A model generated the notes under the pieces. It saw only the letters and a list, made by a program, of their open reading frames with translations. It did not search any database and was not told where the DNA came from. A stretch of DNA of 55,823 bases from Acidobacteriota bacterium (GTDB lineage: Bacteria > Acidobacteriota > Blastocatellia > UBA7656): contig JBFMDH010000043.1 of NCBI GenBank assembly GCA_040754075.1, positions 1 through 55,823 on the forward strand. The letters are read 5' to 3'. This document shows, one piece after another, positions 46,172-55,673 of this stretch (positions are counted from its first letter, which is position 1; each line of letters starts with the position of its first letter). Position numbers and translations under genes: made by a program.

Positions 46172-48582
46172 CCACTGCTTTCGATTCACATCCCGGAAAA
46201 CCTTTGCAAAAACACTTGAGCGGTGTTGTGGCAAAGGTGAAATATCGAACCGCCAATCTGCCGACCTCGCTCAATTTGAAACTCGCTGAAATTGCCGCGC
46301 TCTTTCACGATTTGGGAAAAACCAATCCGTATTTTCAAGCTAAATTGAGGGGCGAGTCGGTCAATGGATATTCATCACATGCATATCTTTCGGCTTATGT
46401 ATTTTGGAATTTCTGCCAGAATAATCGCGAAAAGGTTTTATCCTGGGTAAATCGAAACGAACAATGTTTCAGTCTTCTGACAATGATTGCGCGACATCAC
46501 GGCAATTTACCTGATTTTGAAGATGGATTATTCAACCCGGACGAAACCAGACGGTTAGCGGATTTTTTGAGCAGACATTCGGATTTGCCGGTTTCGGATT
46601 TTTTACAGTTGCTCGAACCTCATGAAAAATTTGAGTTGAGTATTTCAGAAAGCTTTCAAAGAGAATTATTCAAAGCCAGGGTTATTGAAGACCGCAACAA
46701 ACAACCGCTCAACTTTTTCCTCGAAACGCAATTTTGCTTTGCGTGTTTGCTCGAAGCCGATAAACGCGATGCAGGCGATAATGAAAATTACAATCGCCAG
46801 AATTTACGCGAAAGTTATTTTGAAGCAAATTTCGCAACTAAAATCACTGAAAAGTTAAATTCCTTCGGCGAGAAAAACCCGCTCAACAATTTGCGAACCG
46901 CAATGCGTCTGGAGTCTGTAGAGCGCCTGCGTGAAAAATTGCCGGAAAATAAACGGGTGTTCACGCTTTCTGCACCAACCGGCGCAGGGAAAACTATGAT
47001 GCTTCTGGCATTGGCAAAAGAGATTTTAGCAATCGATAAAAATCTGAGCGTGATTTACAGCTTGCCCTTTCTTTCGATCACCGAGCAGGTTGAAGGCATA
47101 TGTCGGGAAATATTTGATGGCAATGTTTTGCGAATTGATTCACGGGCTGAAAATCAGGCGATTCAGGAATTACAGAAAAAACTTGATGATGAACAAACCG
47201 ATGAGAATGTAAAGAAACTTTTACAGGAAAGTTTTACCGAAACCACTTTTGATCATCCATTTATCATTACGACCTTTGTGCAGGTTTTTGAAGCCCTTCT
47301 GAGCAATCGAAACGCCATCCTCTTACGACTGCCCAGTTTCTCGAAAACCGTGTTTTTGATTGATGAAATTCAAGCTTTGCCCTATCGCCTTTATTCATTT
47401 TTCACTGCACTATTAGACGAATTTTGCCGGCAATTCGATTCTTACGCGATAATTTCAACGGCGACCATGCCGCATCTCGATTTTCCTTCCGCCGAAATCG
47501 AAGGCAAAAAGCTGTTTTTAAATTATCAAAAACCGGATGAATTATTGAACGCGCCAAAGTATTTCCGTGAGCAGATTTTCAATCGCTATCGCGTGATACG
47601 CCTTTTACAGACGGATTTCAAAATTTCTGATTTAGCGCGACATATCGAAAATCGCCACGACTCTTCTCTGGTGATTCTCAATACGATTGATGACACTAAA
47701 GATTTATATGCGCTGCTTTCGGAAGGTTATGGTACAGATGAATACGTTTTGCTAAACACCCATTTTACGCTTGAAGACCGCCGTAAAAAGATTGAGCATT
47801 GCCAGAAGCGACTTCAGCGCAAAGAAAAAGTTATTTTGATTTCCACGCAACTGATCGAAGCCGGCGTTGATATTGATTTTCCCACGGTTTATAGGGATTT
47901 CTGTCCGCTTCCAAGTTTAATTCAATCTGCCGGGCGCTGTAATCGCAACGGGCGGCTGAACTTTGGTGACGTCTTCTTTTTTGCCCTACAGAAAGCCAAC
48001 GGGAAATTTTCATCGGAATTGATTTATCGTGATGAGGCAAAGGCGTTTTTAAAATTTTGTCGCAAGGAATTGGCTGATCTGATCACTGAATCAGAACTTT
48101 TCGAGATACAAAAACGCTTTTTTCAAACGGAAATCGGCGAATACCTGGAGTTCGGAATTCATAAACAATCAAACTGCAAAGACGGAGACAGAGAAGGCGT
48201 TTTGAATCTCGTTAAAGCGATCAATAAAGCCGCGTTTGAACAGCTCGGTAAGTTCAAACTGATTGACGAACAATATTTCGGGCAGGAGTTTCGCTACTAT
48301 ATCCCTGAAGACCCGCATGACCAAATGTTTGAAGAATTGCAGAACCTGTCCGAAGTTCAATTCACGCGAAACTTTGAAGAAGCAATACAAAAACGCATTC
48401 AGATAGAGACGCAACTGCGAAAGATGTCGGCGCGAATCGTTACGTTTCGCGTCAAAGATGAGACGTTTGCGCCTGCTTATGAGAGTAAAGAGGTTTTTAA
48501 AATTCGCAAACTTCAAAGTCTGCACGACTATTCGTTTGAAAAAGGCATTAAATTGAAACCCAATGCCGGCTGCATCATTTAG
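46156..48582 (+). CDS. cas3: CRISPR nuclease-helicase Cas3 (HD + SF2)
   Basis: An 808-residue effector that unwinds and degrades target DNA after Cascade binding. The N-terminal HD nuclease (residues 1 to about 240) shows LFHDLGKTNPYF (His51-Asp52), SHAYLSAYVFW and MIARHHGNLPDF, giving the HD metal ligands. The SF2 helicase has SAPTGAGKTMMLL (motif I), VFLIDEIQALPYRLY (motif II, DEIQ), ISTATMPH (III), LISTQLIEAGVDIDF (V) and QSAGRCNRNG (VI, QxxGRxxR). All core motifs are intact. It overlaps cas5 by 16 nt and is AT-richer than the adaptation genes. 210 nt without a gene separate it from cas4. Confidence 0.95.
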   Translation: MDIDLTTAFDSHPGKPLQKHLSGVVAKVKYRTANLPTSLNLKLAEIAALFHDLGKTNPYFQAKLRGESVNGYSSHAYLSAYVFWNFCQNNREKVLSWVNRNEQCFSLLTMIARHHGNLPDFEDGLFNPDETRRLADFLSRHSDLPVSDFLQLLEPHEKFELSISESFQRELFKARVIEDRNKQPLNFFLETQFCFACLLEADKRDAGDNENYNRQNLRESYFEANFATKITEKLNSFGEKNPLNNLRTAMRLESVERLREKLPENKRVFTLSAPTGAGKTMMLLALAKEILAIDKNLSVIYSLPFLSITEQVEGICREIFDGNVLRIDSRAENQAIQELQKKLDDEQTDENVKKLLQESFTETTFDHPFIITTFVQVFEALLSNRNAILLRLPSFSKTVFLIDEIQALPYRLYSFFTALLDEFCRQFDSYAIISTATMPHLDFPSAEIEGKKLFLNYQKPDELLNAPKYFREQIFNRYRVIRLLQTDFKISDLARHIENRHDSSLVILNTIDDTKDLYALLSEGYGTDEYVLLNTHFTLEDRRKKIEHCQKRLQRKEKVILISTQLIEAGVDIDFPTVYRDFCPLPSLIQSAGRCNRNGRLNFGDVFFFALQKANGKFSSELIYRDEAKAFLKFCRKELADLITESELFEIQKRFFQTEIGEYLEFGIHKQSNCKDGDREGVLNLVKAINKAAFEQLGKFKLIDEQYFGQEFRYYIPEDPHDQMFEELQNLSEVQFTRNFEEAIQKRIQIETQLRKMSARIVTFRVKDETFAPAYESKEVFKIRKLQSLHDYSFEKGIKLKPNAGCII

Positions 48583-48792
48583 AGATAGTTGTTGAATAAT
48601 GTTCGGGATGAATGAAATTCATAGACCATTGGCAATGAAGTTTTATTGATCCACAGAAAGCATAAATTGATTTCACGGATTGGCTGCTGCAAAAGTGATT
48701 GGAAACTGCGCAGCGGTTTTCGCCGGAACCATTAAATGCGTAGGCGACAGTTCATCGGTTGAAAATAGAGCCGAAACTATGAGCGAAAGGAT

Positions 48793-49290
48793 ATGACCGC
48801 ATTACCCGTCTTTACCGGCACGGAACTCGGTTACTACTTCATCTGCCATAAAAAACTCTGGTGGTTTACGCATGGCGTGCAGATGGAGCAGGGCAACGAG
48901 CGCGTCAAAATCGGCAAGCTGGTTCACGAAACCGCTTATGCCCGTAAAAAGAAAGAACTCGAGATTGACAATAAAATCGTCATTGACTGGCAGGAAGACG
49001 GCATCATTCACGAAACCAAACTCACGGATAAGATGGAAACCGCGCATGAGATGCAATTGCTCTACTATCTCTATTACCTCAAACTCAAAGGCGTGGAAAA
49101 TCTGCGCGGCGAAATCGATTATCCCAAACTGCGCCGCAAACACCCGGTCGAACTGACGCCCGAAAATGAAGCCAGGGTCAAAGCGGCGCTCGACGACATG
49201 CAACGCATCACGGACGGCAAACGCCCGCCCGAAGTGAAGTGGATGAAGATTTGCCGCTCGTGCAGCTATGCGGAACTGTGTTGGGGATGA
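48793..49290 (+). CDS. cas4: CRISPR-associated exonuclease Cas4
   Basis: A 165-residue RecB-fold nuclease that trims prespacers and selects PAMs with Cas1-Cas2. The Fe-S cluster cysteines are Cys18 (YFICHKKLWWF) and Cys154, Cys157 and Cys163 (CRSCSYAELC). The nuclease residues are His45 (GKLVHETAYA), an Asp before DGIIHETKLTDK (motif II), and Glu74 and Lys76. The QLLYYLYYLKLKG helix matches motif III. The length is normal. AAAGGAT precedes the ATG. The gene is clearly GC-richer than cas3. A 28-nt copy of its 3' end recurs just downstream at 49329. Confidence 0.9.
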   Translation: MTALPVFTGTELGYYFICHKKLWWFTHGVQMEQGNERVKIGKLVHETAYARKKKELEIDNKIVIDWQEDGIIHETKLTDKMETAHEMQLLYYLYYLKLKGVENLRGEIDYPKLRRKHPVELTPENEARVKAALDDMQRITDGKRPPEVKWMKICRSCSYAELCWG

Positions 49291-49573
49291 GCGGCGACGG
49301 CGTACCCATTTCATCGCCCCTTCGCGTTAGCTATGCGGAACTCTGTTGGGATGAGCCTGGCAATCGGCAGGTTGGAGAATACTCAAGCGTCTGAGTTTCT
49401 CTACAGCCAACATCTGCCGGTCAACTTTCACGATGCCGATTGCGCAACGAGCAAGCGGTAAGCGAGGTCGCGCGCGGGTTCAAGGTCAACTTTCACGATG
49501 CCGATTGCCAAACGCCAAACCTTACGGTTTCGGCGCGCGGCGTCCTGAATCCTTCTGAAAGGAGATGTCTGTT
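49291..49573. repeat. Non-coding gap with a cas4-tail copy and a 25-nt direct repeat
   Basis: AGCTATGCGGAACTCTGTTG at 49329 and the next eight bases repeat the cas4 end (49264 onward, ending GATGAGC) with one substitution and one deletion. Further on, GGTCAACTTTCACGATGCCG plus ATTGC occurs identically at 49419-49443 and 49484-49508, 40 nt apart. No gene is encoded. Both repeats indicate local duplication inside the cas operon. The region ends in AAAGGAG, the cas1 ribosome binding site. Confidence 0.7.
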
Positions 49574-50824
49574 ATGCCGCGAAACTATTTTTTGACACGT
49601 TCGGGCAGTCTGCGCCGCAAAGACAATACCCTGGTTTTTGAGCCGTCGCCTGAAAAAGATGCCCCTTGCGAACCCCTCGCCGGTGTCGAAGAAGTTTTCT
49701 ATTCCGATGATGAACCGTCTGCGCCCACAGCCGACGCCTCCGGGTCGTTCGCCCCGCCGTCACCCCTTGAAGCCCCGGACGCGGCGCTTACGCAAGCCGC
49801 AGGTGCTCCATCGCTTTCGGCTGACGACCTGGGCGAACTGGCGTTGGAGCCGCCGGCTATGGATGAGGCAACCCTGCTTGACACACGGTCTGAAGCGTCC
49901 GTAAAAGTGAACGACCGGCGGGTCATTCCCGTTGAAGATGTCGAGTCCATCTGGGTCTTTCGCGAACTCGATTTGAATGCCAGAGTGCTGGTCTTTTTAT
50001 CGCAGCATCATGTGCCGGTGCATTTCTTTAACTATTACGGCTTTTATGCGGGCAGTTTTTACCCGCGCGATTATCTGCAAGCCGGGTATATGATCGTTCG
50101 CCAGGTGCGCCACTACTCCAACCGGCGTCTGCGGCTGGCTATCGCCCGCGAATTCATCGCCGCCGCGCTGCATAACATCACCCGCAATCTGCGTTATTAC
50201 GGGGCGCGCGGCATTGATTTGCAGGCGGAAACCGAAGGCGTGCAGCTTGAATCGCTGCGGCTTCCCGAAGTGAAATCGATTGGCGAATTGATGGCTTGCG
50301 AAGGGCGCGCGCGGCACGCTTACTATCAGGGGTTCGCGAAAATTTTGCGCGACCGCGTCGAATTCACCAAACGCGCCCGGCGTCCGCCCGACAATCCCGT
50401 CAATGCCTTGATTTCATTTACCAATGGCTTGGTCTATACGGCGGTGCTGTCGCAAATCTACCGCACCCAACTCGACCCGACCATCAGCTTTTTGCACGAA
50501 CCGGGGGCGCGGCGATTTTCGCTCGCCTTAGACCTTGCCGAAGTTTTCAAACCGCTGCTTGCCGACCGGTTGATTTTTAAATTGATCAATCAACGACAAT
50601 TGCACGAACGCGATTTCGCGCAGGATTTGAATTGCTGTTATTTGAAAGATTCGGGTCGCAAGCTGATTTTGCAGGAATGGGATAACCGCTTGCAAAAAAC
50701 CATCGAACATCGCCGCTTGAAACGTCACGTCAGCTACGAACGCCTGATTCGCCTGGAATGTTACAAACTGGTCAAGCACTTAACCAACGACGAGCCTTAC
50801 AAAGGCTTTTGCGCGTGGTGGTGA
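49574..50824 (+). CDS. cas1: CRISPR integrase Cas1, type I-B, with an extra disordered insert
   Basis: A 416-residue integrase, whereas I-B Cas1 is usually about 320-330 residues. Residues 5-23 (YFLTRSGSLRRKDNTLVFE) and 110-125 (VKVNDRRVIPVEDVE) are the two strands of the N-terminal beta domain. Between them, residues about 24-109 are acidic and rich in Pro, Ala and Ser, with no fold visible. The rest is normal: LDLNARVLVFLSQHHVPVHF, then FYPRDYLQ, catalytic E243 (ACEGRARHAYY), H308 (SFLHEPGARRF) and D320/E323 (LDLAEVFKP). AAAGGAG sits nine nt before ATG 49574; ATG 49565 is too close. The insert is in frame, without stops, so the gene is probably functional. Confidence 0.93.
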   Translation: MPRNYFLTRSGSLRRKDNTLVFEPSPEKDAPCEPLAGVEEVFYSDDEPSAPTADASGSFAPPSPLEAPDAALTQAAGAPSLSADDLGELALEPPAMDEATLLDTRSEASVKVNDRRVIPVEDVESIWVFRELDLNARVLVFLSQHHVPVHFFNYYGFYAGSFYPRDYLQAGYMIVRQVRHYSNRRLRLAIAREFIAAALHNITRNLRYYGARGIDLQAETEGVQLESLRLPEVKSIGELMACEGRARHAYYQGFAKILRDRVEFTKRARRPPDNPVNALISFTNGLVYTAVLSQIYRTQLDPTISFLHEPGARRFSLALDLAEVFKPLLADRLIFKLINQRQLHERDFAQDLNCCYLKDSGRKLILQEWDNRLQKTIEHRRLKRHVSYERLIRLECYKLVKHLTNDEPYKGFCAWW

Positions 50825-50852
50825 CACCTGGCGTCATCGAGGCTTTGGTCAG

Positions 50853-51024
50853 GCGGCGATTTTATGGTTGTAGGGTTTGCGAGAGGGGAGGGCATCAATA
50901 ATGAAGCGGCGATTTTCATTCCCGGATTTTATGGCTCTAAGGGTTCGGGGATGCTAATGAATCGCCAAGCGCCAGCGGCGATTGCCGCGCAGTTTATTGC
51001 CGTAAGGTTTGCGAGGATTAAGCC
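50853..51024. repeat. Degenerate repeats between cas1 and cas2
   Basis: GCGGCGATT occurs at 50853, 50906 and 50975. GTAGGGTTTGCGAG (about 50871) and GTAAGGTTTGCGAG (about 51002) are also similar. The segments between the copies share AATGAA or TTATGG pieces. This looks like decayed tandem duplication in the 200-nt gap, with the last copy running into the cas2 start. No gene is encoded. Confidence 0.5.
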
Positions 51025-51285
51025 ATGTACCTGCTGATTGTTTATGATATAGAGGTTAAGCGCGTCAATCGCGTCCATAAATTTTTGAAACGCTATCTGC
51101 ACTGGGTGCAGAATTCGGTATTTGAAGGGGAACTCACCGATTCGCAAATCGAAGCGGTAAAGCTCGGATTACAGCGCATCATCGATGACGGCGATTCGGT
51201 GTTGATTTACACGGCGCGTGAGCAACGCTGGTTAAATAAAGAGGTGTTAGGAAGCGAACGCGCCGAAACCGGTAATGTCTTGTGA
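51025..51285 (+). CDS. cas2: CRISPR-associated protein Cas2
   Basis: An 86-residue ferredoxin-fold protein that bridges two Cas1 dimers during spacer acquisition. MYLLIVYDIEVKRVNRVHKF carries the conserved strand 1 with Asp8. KRYLHWVQNSVFEGELTDSQ and DSVLIYTAREQRWLNKEVLG complete the fold. The length is normal. It starts 200 nt after cas1, with a GAGG-type site (GCGAGGATTAAGCC) before ATG 51025, and is followed by the leader. Confidence 0.95.
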   Translation: MYLLIVYDIEVKRVNRVHKFLKRYLHWVQNSVFEGELTDSQIEAVKLGLQRIIDDGDSVLIYTAREQRWLNKEVLGSERAETGNVL

Positions 51286-51527
51286 AGTAAGGACAAGGTT
51301 ACTTCTATGGTCGTCGCCCGACGATTAATTGCCGTTTTGCAAGCGGCAAATCCGGCAACCTGCGCCCGCCGGTTGAAATAACTCAATGAATGCAAAACAC
51401 GTTTTGCCGGTCGTCGAGGTCCGGCATTTTTCGCATCATCGTAGCCCGACGATAAAAATTCACTAAAACCCCATCAAAAGCCGCCGTAACTGTTGACATA
51501 ATTAATCCGGGTAGATAAAAATATCGG
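51286..51527 (+). promoter_or_regulatory. CRISPR leader
   Basis: A 242-bp stretch between cas2 and the first repeat, with the array reading away from it; the repeats end in GAAAC, the usual 3' end, so this is the leader side. It has two similar elements, GTCGTCGCCCGACGATTAA (about 51311) and ATCGTAGCCCGACGATAAA (about 51437), that could be IHF/Cas1 binding or integration-signal copies, and an AT-rich 3' end. No gene is encoded. Confidence 0.7.
51493..51521 (+). promoter_or_regulatory. Putative pre-crRNA promoter
   Basis: TTGACA at 51493-51498 is a perfect -35 box, followed by TAAAAA at 51516-51521 as a possible -10 after 17 nt. Transcription would start near 51528, the first base of the first repeat. 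The -10 is weak (TAAAAA for TATAAT), but the position and the spacing fit. Confidence 0.5.
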
Positions 51528-54500
51528 GCATCAATCGAACCATCGTGGAATTGAAACCAGTGATCCAGCTTTCAGTTAATTTTTTCAGGTCTGCGCATCA
51601 ATCGAACCATCGTGGAATTGAAACATAACTCATTGGCTTCGGTCAAGGTCATCGCTTCATAGCATCAATCGAACCATCGTGGAATTGAAACGTAAAAGAA
51701 GTCTACCTCTATAAGGTGTTTTCCGAGCATCAATCGAACCATCGTGGAATTGAAACGAAAGAAATAATTGTCCTATAGAAAGGTCTGCATTAGCATCAAT
51801 CGAACCATCGTGGAATTGAAACAAACCAATAATGATAGAATTAAAACGAAAAGCGGGGCATCAATCGAACCATCGTGGAATTGAAACCTTGTCTCGACTT
51901 TCAAAACCACGTAGTCGAACCGGGCATCAATCGAACCATCGTGGAATTGAAACTTTTTTTTCATCTGGCTGCTGCTTTTTGTGCAAACCGCATCAATCGA
52001 ACCATCGTGGAATTGAAACTGTAAAATATTCGGACGGCACACTGAGAACAGGTGAGCATCAATCGAACCATCGTGGAATTGAAACGGATCAGGGCGGGTA
52101 CTTTTATTCGGAAACGCTCAGCATCAATCGAACCATCGTGGAATTGAAACATGAAGAACAAGCCGCTGGGCGTGATAACCCCATTGGTGCATCAATCGAA
52201 CCATCGTGGAATTGAAACAAATAATCACCAGCGCGATGAGGATCAGCCCGATGTTGCATCAATCGAACCATCGTGGAATTGAAACACTGTTTTGCAGTCG
52301 GGTTTTTCTTTCGAGAATTTTGCATCAATCGAACCATCGTGGAATTGAAACGTAACATTCGCAGAAAAGTTAGAATGCCCGGTGTTGCATCAATCGAACC
52401 ATCGTGGAATTGAAACCGCCATTCGGTTTTGTCAGATGTTGGAAGAGTTCCCGGCATCAATCGAACCATCGTGGAATTGAAACATTCGGTAAGTTTCGCA
52501 ACATTCGCGCTTTTATTCACGCATCAATCGAACCATCGTGGAATTGAAACAAAGATCGGCAAAGGTTCACAAATCGAATTTTGCGGGCATCAATCGAACC
52601 ATCGTGGAATTGAAACGCGCGGTTGGTGATCGGGCGCGGTAACACTTCATCGAGCATCAATCGAACCATCGTGGAATTGAAACTTTGCAGTTGTATGCCA
52701 GCTATCGACATAGCCTTTTTGCATCAATCGAACCATCGTGGAATTGAAACAATATTTCAGGCTGAAATTCCAGTAAAATATCTGGAGCATCAATCGAACC
52801 ATCGTGGAATTGAAACATAGTAAGTGAACCCACTCGGCATTTTGCGAATTTTGCATCAATCGAACCATCGTGGAATTGAAACAAGGCACAACAAAAGGAG
52901 TTCGCAAAGGCGGAAACCGCATCAATCGAACCATCGTGGAATTGAAACGTTTTTTCAATCAAGGATTTTGGGAAAATGTGGTCAGCATCAATCGAACCAT
53001 CGTGGAATTGAAACGCGTCATCTTAATTTCATCAGGAGCAACTTGATTGAGCATCAATCGAACCATCGTGGAATTGAAACTATAACCGACCACGACGCCC
53101 AAAAAGAAAAAGATAAGCATCAATCGAACCATCGTGGAATTGAAACAAGAAAGCATACAAGCCTGTGATTCACGGACTCTTAGCATCAATCGAACCATCG
53201 TGGAATTGAAACAGAGTCTGTTTGATACCAAAACCAAAAACGAAAGAAGCATCAATCGAACCATCGTGGAATTGAAACATGCTTACCTGCTGTATGGGGA
53301 AGTTTTGGCATAGGAGCATCAATCGAACCATCGTGGAATTGAAACAAACCCGGTTCGACTACGTGGTTTTGAAAGTCGAGGCGCATCAATCGAACCATCG
53401 TGGAATTGAAACTTATAATCACCTCATAGGTTTAAAGTAGAATACCTAGCATCAATCGAACCATCGTGGAATTGAAACATATGTATAGCAATGCGTGTGC
53501 CATATGTGTATGCAAGCATCAATCGAACCATCGTGGAATTGAAACCATTGGTAATCGTTGTCGCTCCTGCTGCGCCGTAAGGCATCAATCGAACCATCGT
53601 GGAATTGAAACACATTCAAGCGGTCAAGTTCGCGCATCACCGCATCGCGCATCAATCGAACCATCGTGGAATTGAAACGTGCCCATCGAGGCTTCGCGTT
53701 CCTGGTCGCGGATCGTGCATCAATCGAACCATCGTGGAATTGAAACTCAAGCTGGCAATCACTGAGCAACTGATTGACCGCCGGCATCAATCGAACCATC
53801 GTGGAATTGAAACGTGTTTGAAAACGTCGGCAGGTAGCCATAGCGCACCGCATCAATCGAACCATCGTGGAATTGAAACTGCGGATAGCGGTTATAGGAA
53901 CTTTCATAGACGATGAGCATCAATCGAACCATCGTGGAATTGAAACTTTTTTCGTTTGCATAATCGCCATTTCACGTTCGCCTGCATCAATCGAACCATC
54001 GTGGAATTGAAACGCATTTAACCCTCTTACAATTTCGAGTTTGGACGTGCATCAATCGAACCATCGTGGAATTGAAACCTGATTGTAAGATTCTTACGAA
54101 TCCTCAGTATTCCTGCATCAATCGAACCATCGTGGAATTGAAACGCACTCTATTTATCATTTAATTCCAGATTCTGTGTTAGCATCAATCGAACCATCGT
54201 GGAATTGAAACACAGTTAATCCTCTATCCAGTATTGTGATTGCGCTAGCATCAATCGAACCATCGTGGAATTGAAACAAGTGTGGCACGCAAATTAATTT
54301 TTGCGGGTGATTTCGAGCATCAATCGAACCATCGTGGAATTGAAACATAAAACTACGCGGAAAAGTTTTTTCTTTTCTTTTAGCATCAATCGAACCATCG
54401 TGGAATTGAAACCAATGATTCTTTTTTTAACTTGGTTTCCCCATATAGTGCATCAATCGAACCATCGTGGAATTGAAACCCTTCACGAATGTTCAAGGAA

Positions 54501-55673
54501 GCCTTTGCAACAGCAGCATCAATCGAACCATCGTGGAATTGAAACTAATTTTAAGCCTCCATATAGTTTGTAAATTATGAAGCATCAATCGAACCATCGT
54601 GGAATTGAAACGAGGGAGGAAGTAACCCTGATAGTGCAAGGTATGCGGCATCAATCGAACCATCGTGGAATTGAAACTTGAACCAAGAAAGCTGTGTTAG
54701 ATTCACACATGTAGCATCAATCGAACCATCGTGGAATTGAAACTGCGGATGGCGCGAAATTGGAATCACCCTCATCAAGGCATCAATCGAACCATCGTGG
54801 AATTGAAACGTTTTTTGAAAATATTGAAGCTTAGGATGAAAATCAGCATCAATCGAACCATCGTGGAATTGAAACAGTCTTGCCGCCGATTGCATTTTCG
54901 ATTTCCGTTACGCATCAATCGAACCATCGTGGAATTGAAACTAATTTTTGGGTAAAAACTTTCAATTCTAACACGCGAGCATCAATCGAACCATCGTGGA
55001 ATTGAAACTAGATTCTGAAAGGTTACAATTTCCGCAAATGATTTGCATCAATCGAACCATCGTGGAATTGAAACGATAATGCCTTAATGTTTTCAACGTG
55101 TTCAAGTTCTTGCATCAATCGAACCATCGTGGAATTGAAACATGTTTCAAGATAGCCGATTAGCAAATCGCTAACAAAGCATCAATCGAACCATCGTGGA
55201 ATTGAAACAGGAACGATTATTTATCAAGATTGACGATCCGGGATTGCATCAATCGAACCATCGTGGAATTGAAACCTTCTACAGATCAATACAAAGACCG
55301 CGTCGAATCACGCATCAATCGAACCATCGTGGAATTGAAACTTGGTATTTATTTCAGCAGCTCTTATATCGTTTGGAGCATCAATCGAACCATCGTGGAA
55401 TTGAAACAAATTGCCGCCCTTTTTAGACTTGTTACTTTTTGTGAGCATCAATCGAACCATCGTGGAATTGAAACGGGCTTAATTTAGAAAATCGGCTATC
55501 CCCACACCACGCATCAATCGAACCATCGTGGAATTGAAACAGATGAGGAACAATCAAAACCTAGCTAGAAAGTGTTGCATCAATCGAACCATCGTGGAAT
55601 TGAAACATCGACTCCCTGCAAACCCTAAATACAATTAAAGCAGGCATCAATCGAACCATCGTGGAATTGAAAC
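51528..55673 (+). CRISPR. Type I-B CRISPR array: 63 repeats of 30 nt, 62 spacers
   Basis: I located 63 copies of a 30-nt repeat beginning GCATCAATCGAACC and ending ATCGTGGAATTGAAAC, at a steady spacing of about 66 nt. The spacers are mostly 35-38 nt. All copies look identical, including the first (51528) and the last (55644), and the 3' GAAAC matches type I-B repeats processed by Cas6. The strand is taken from the leader position and this 3' end, so the newest spacers are on the left. Several spacers translate into uninterrupted peptides, consistent with capture from phage or plasmid coding sequence. Spacers 6 (51888-51923) and 28 (53346-53382) share 31 nt as reverse complements. Confidence 0.98.
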
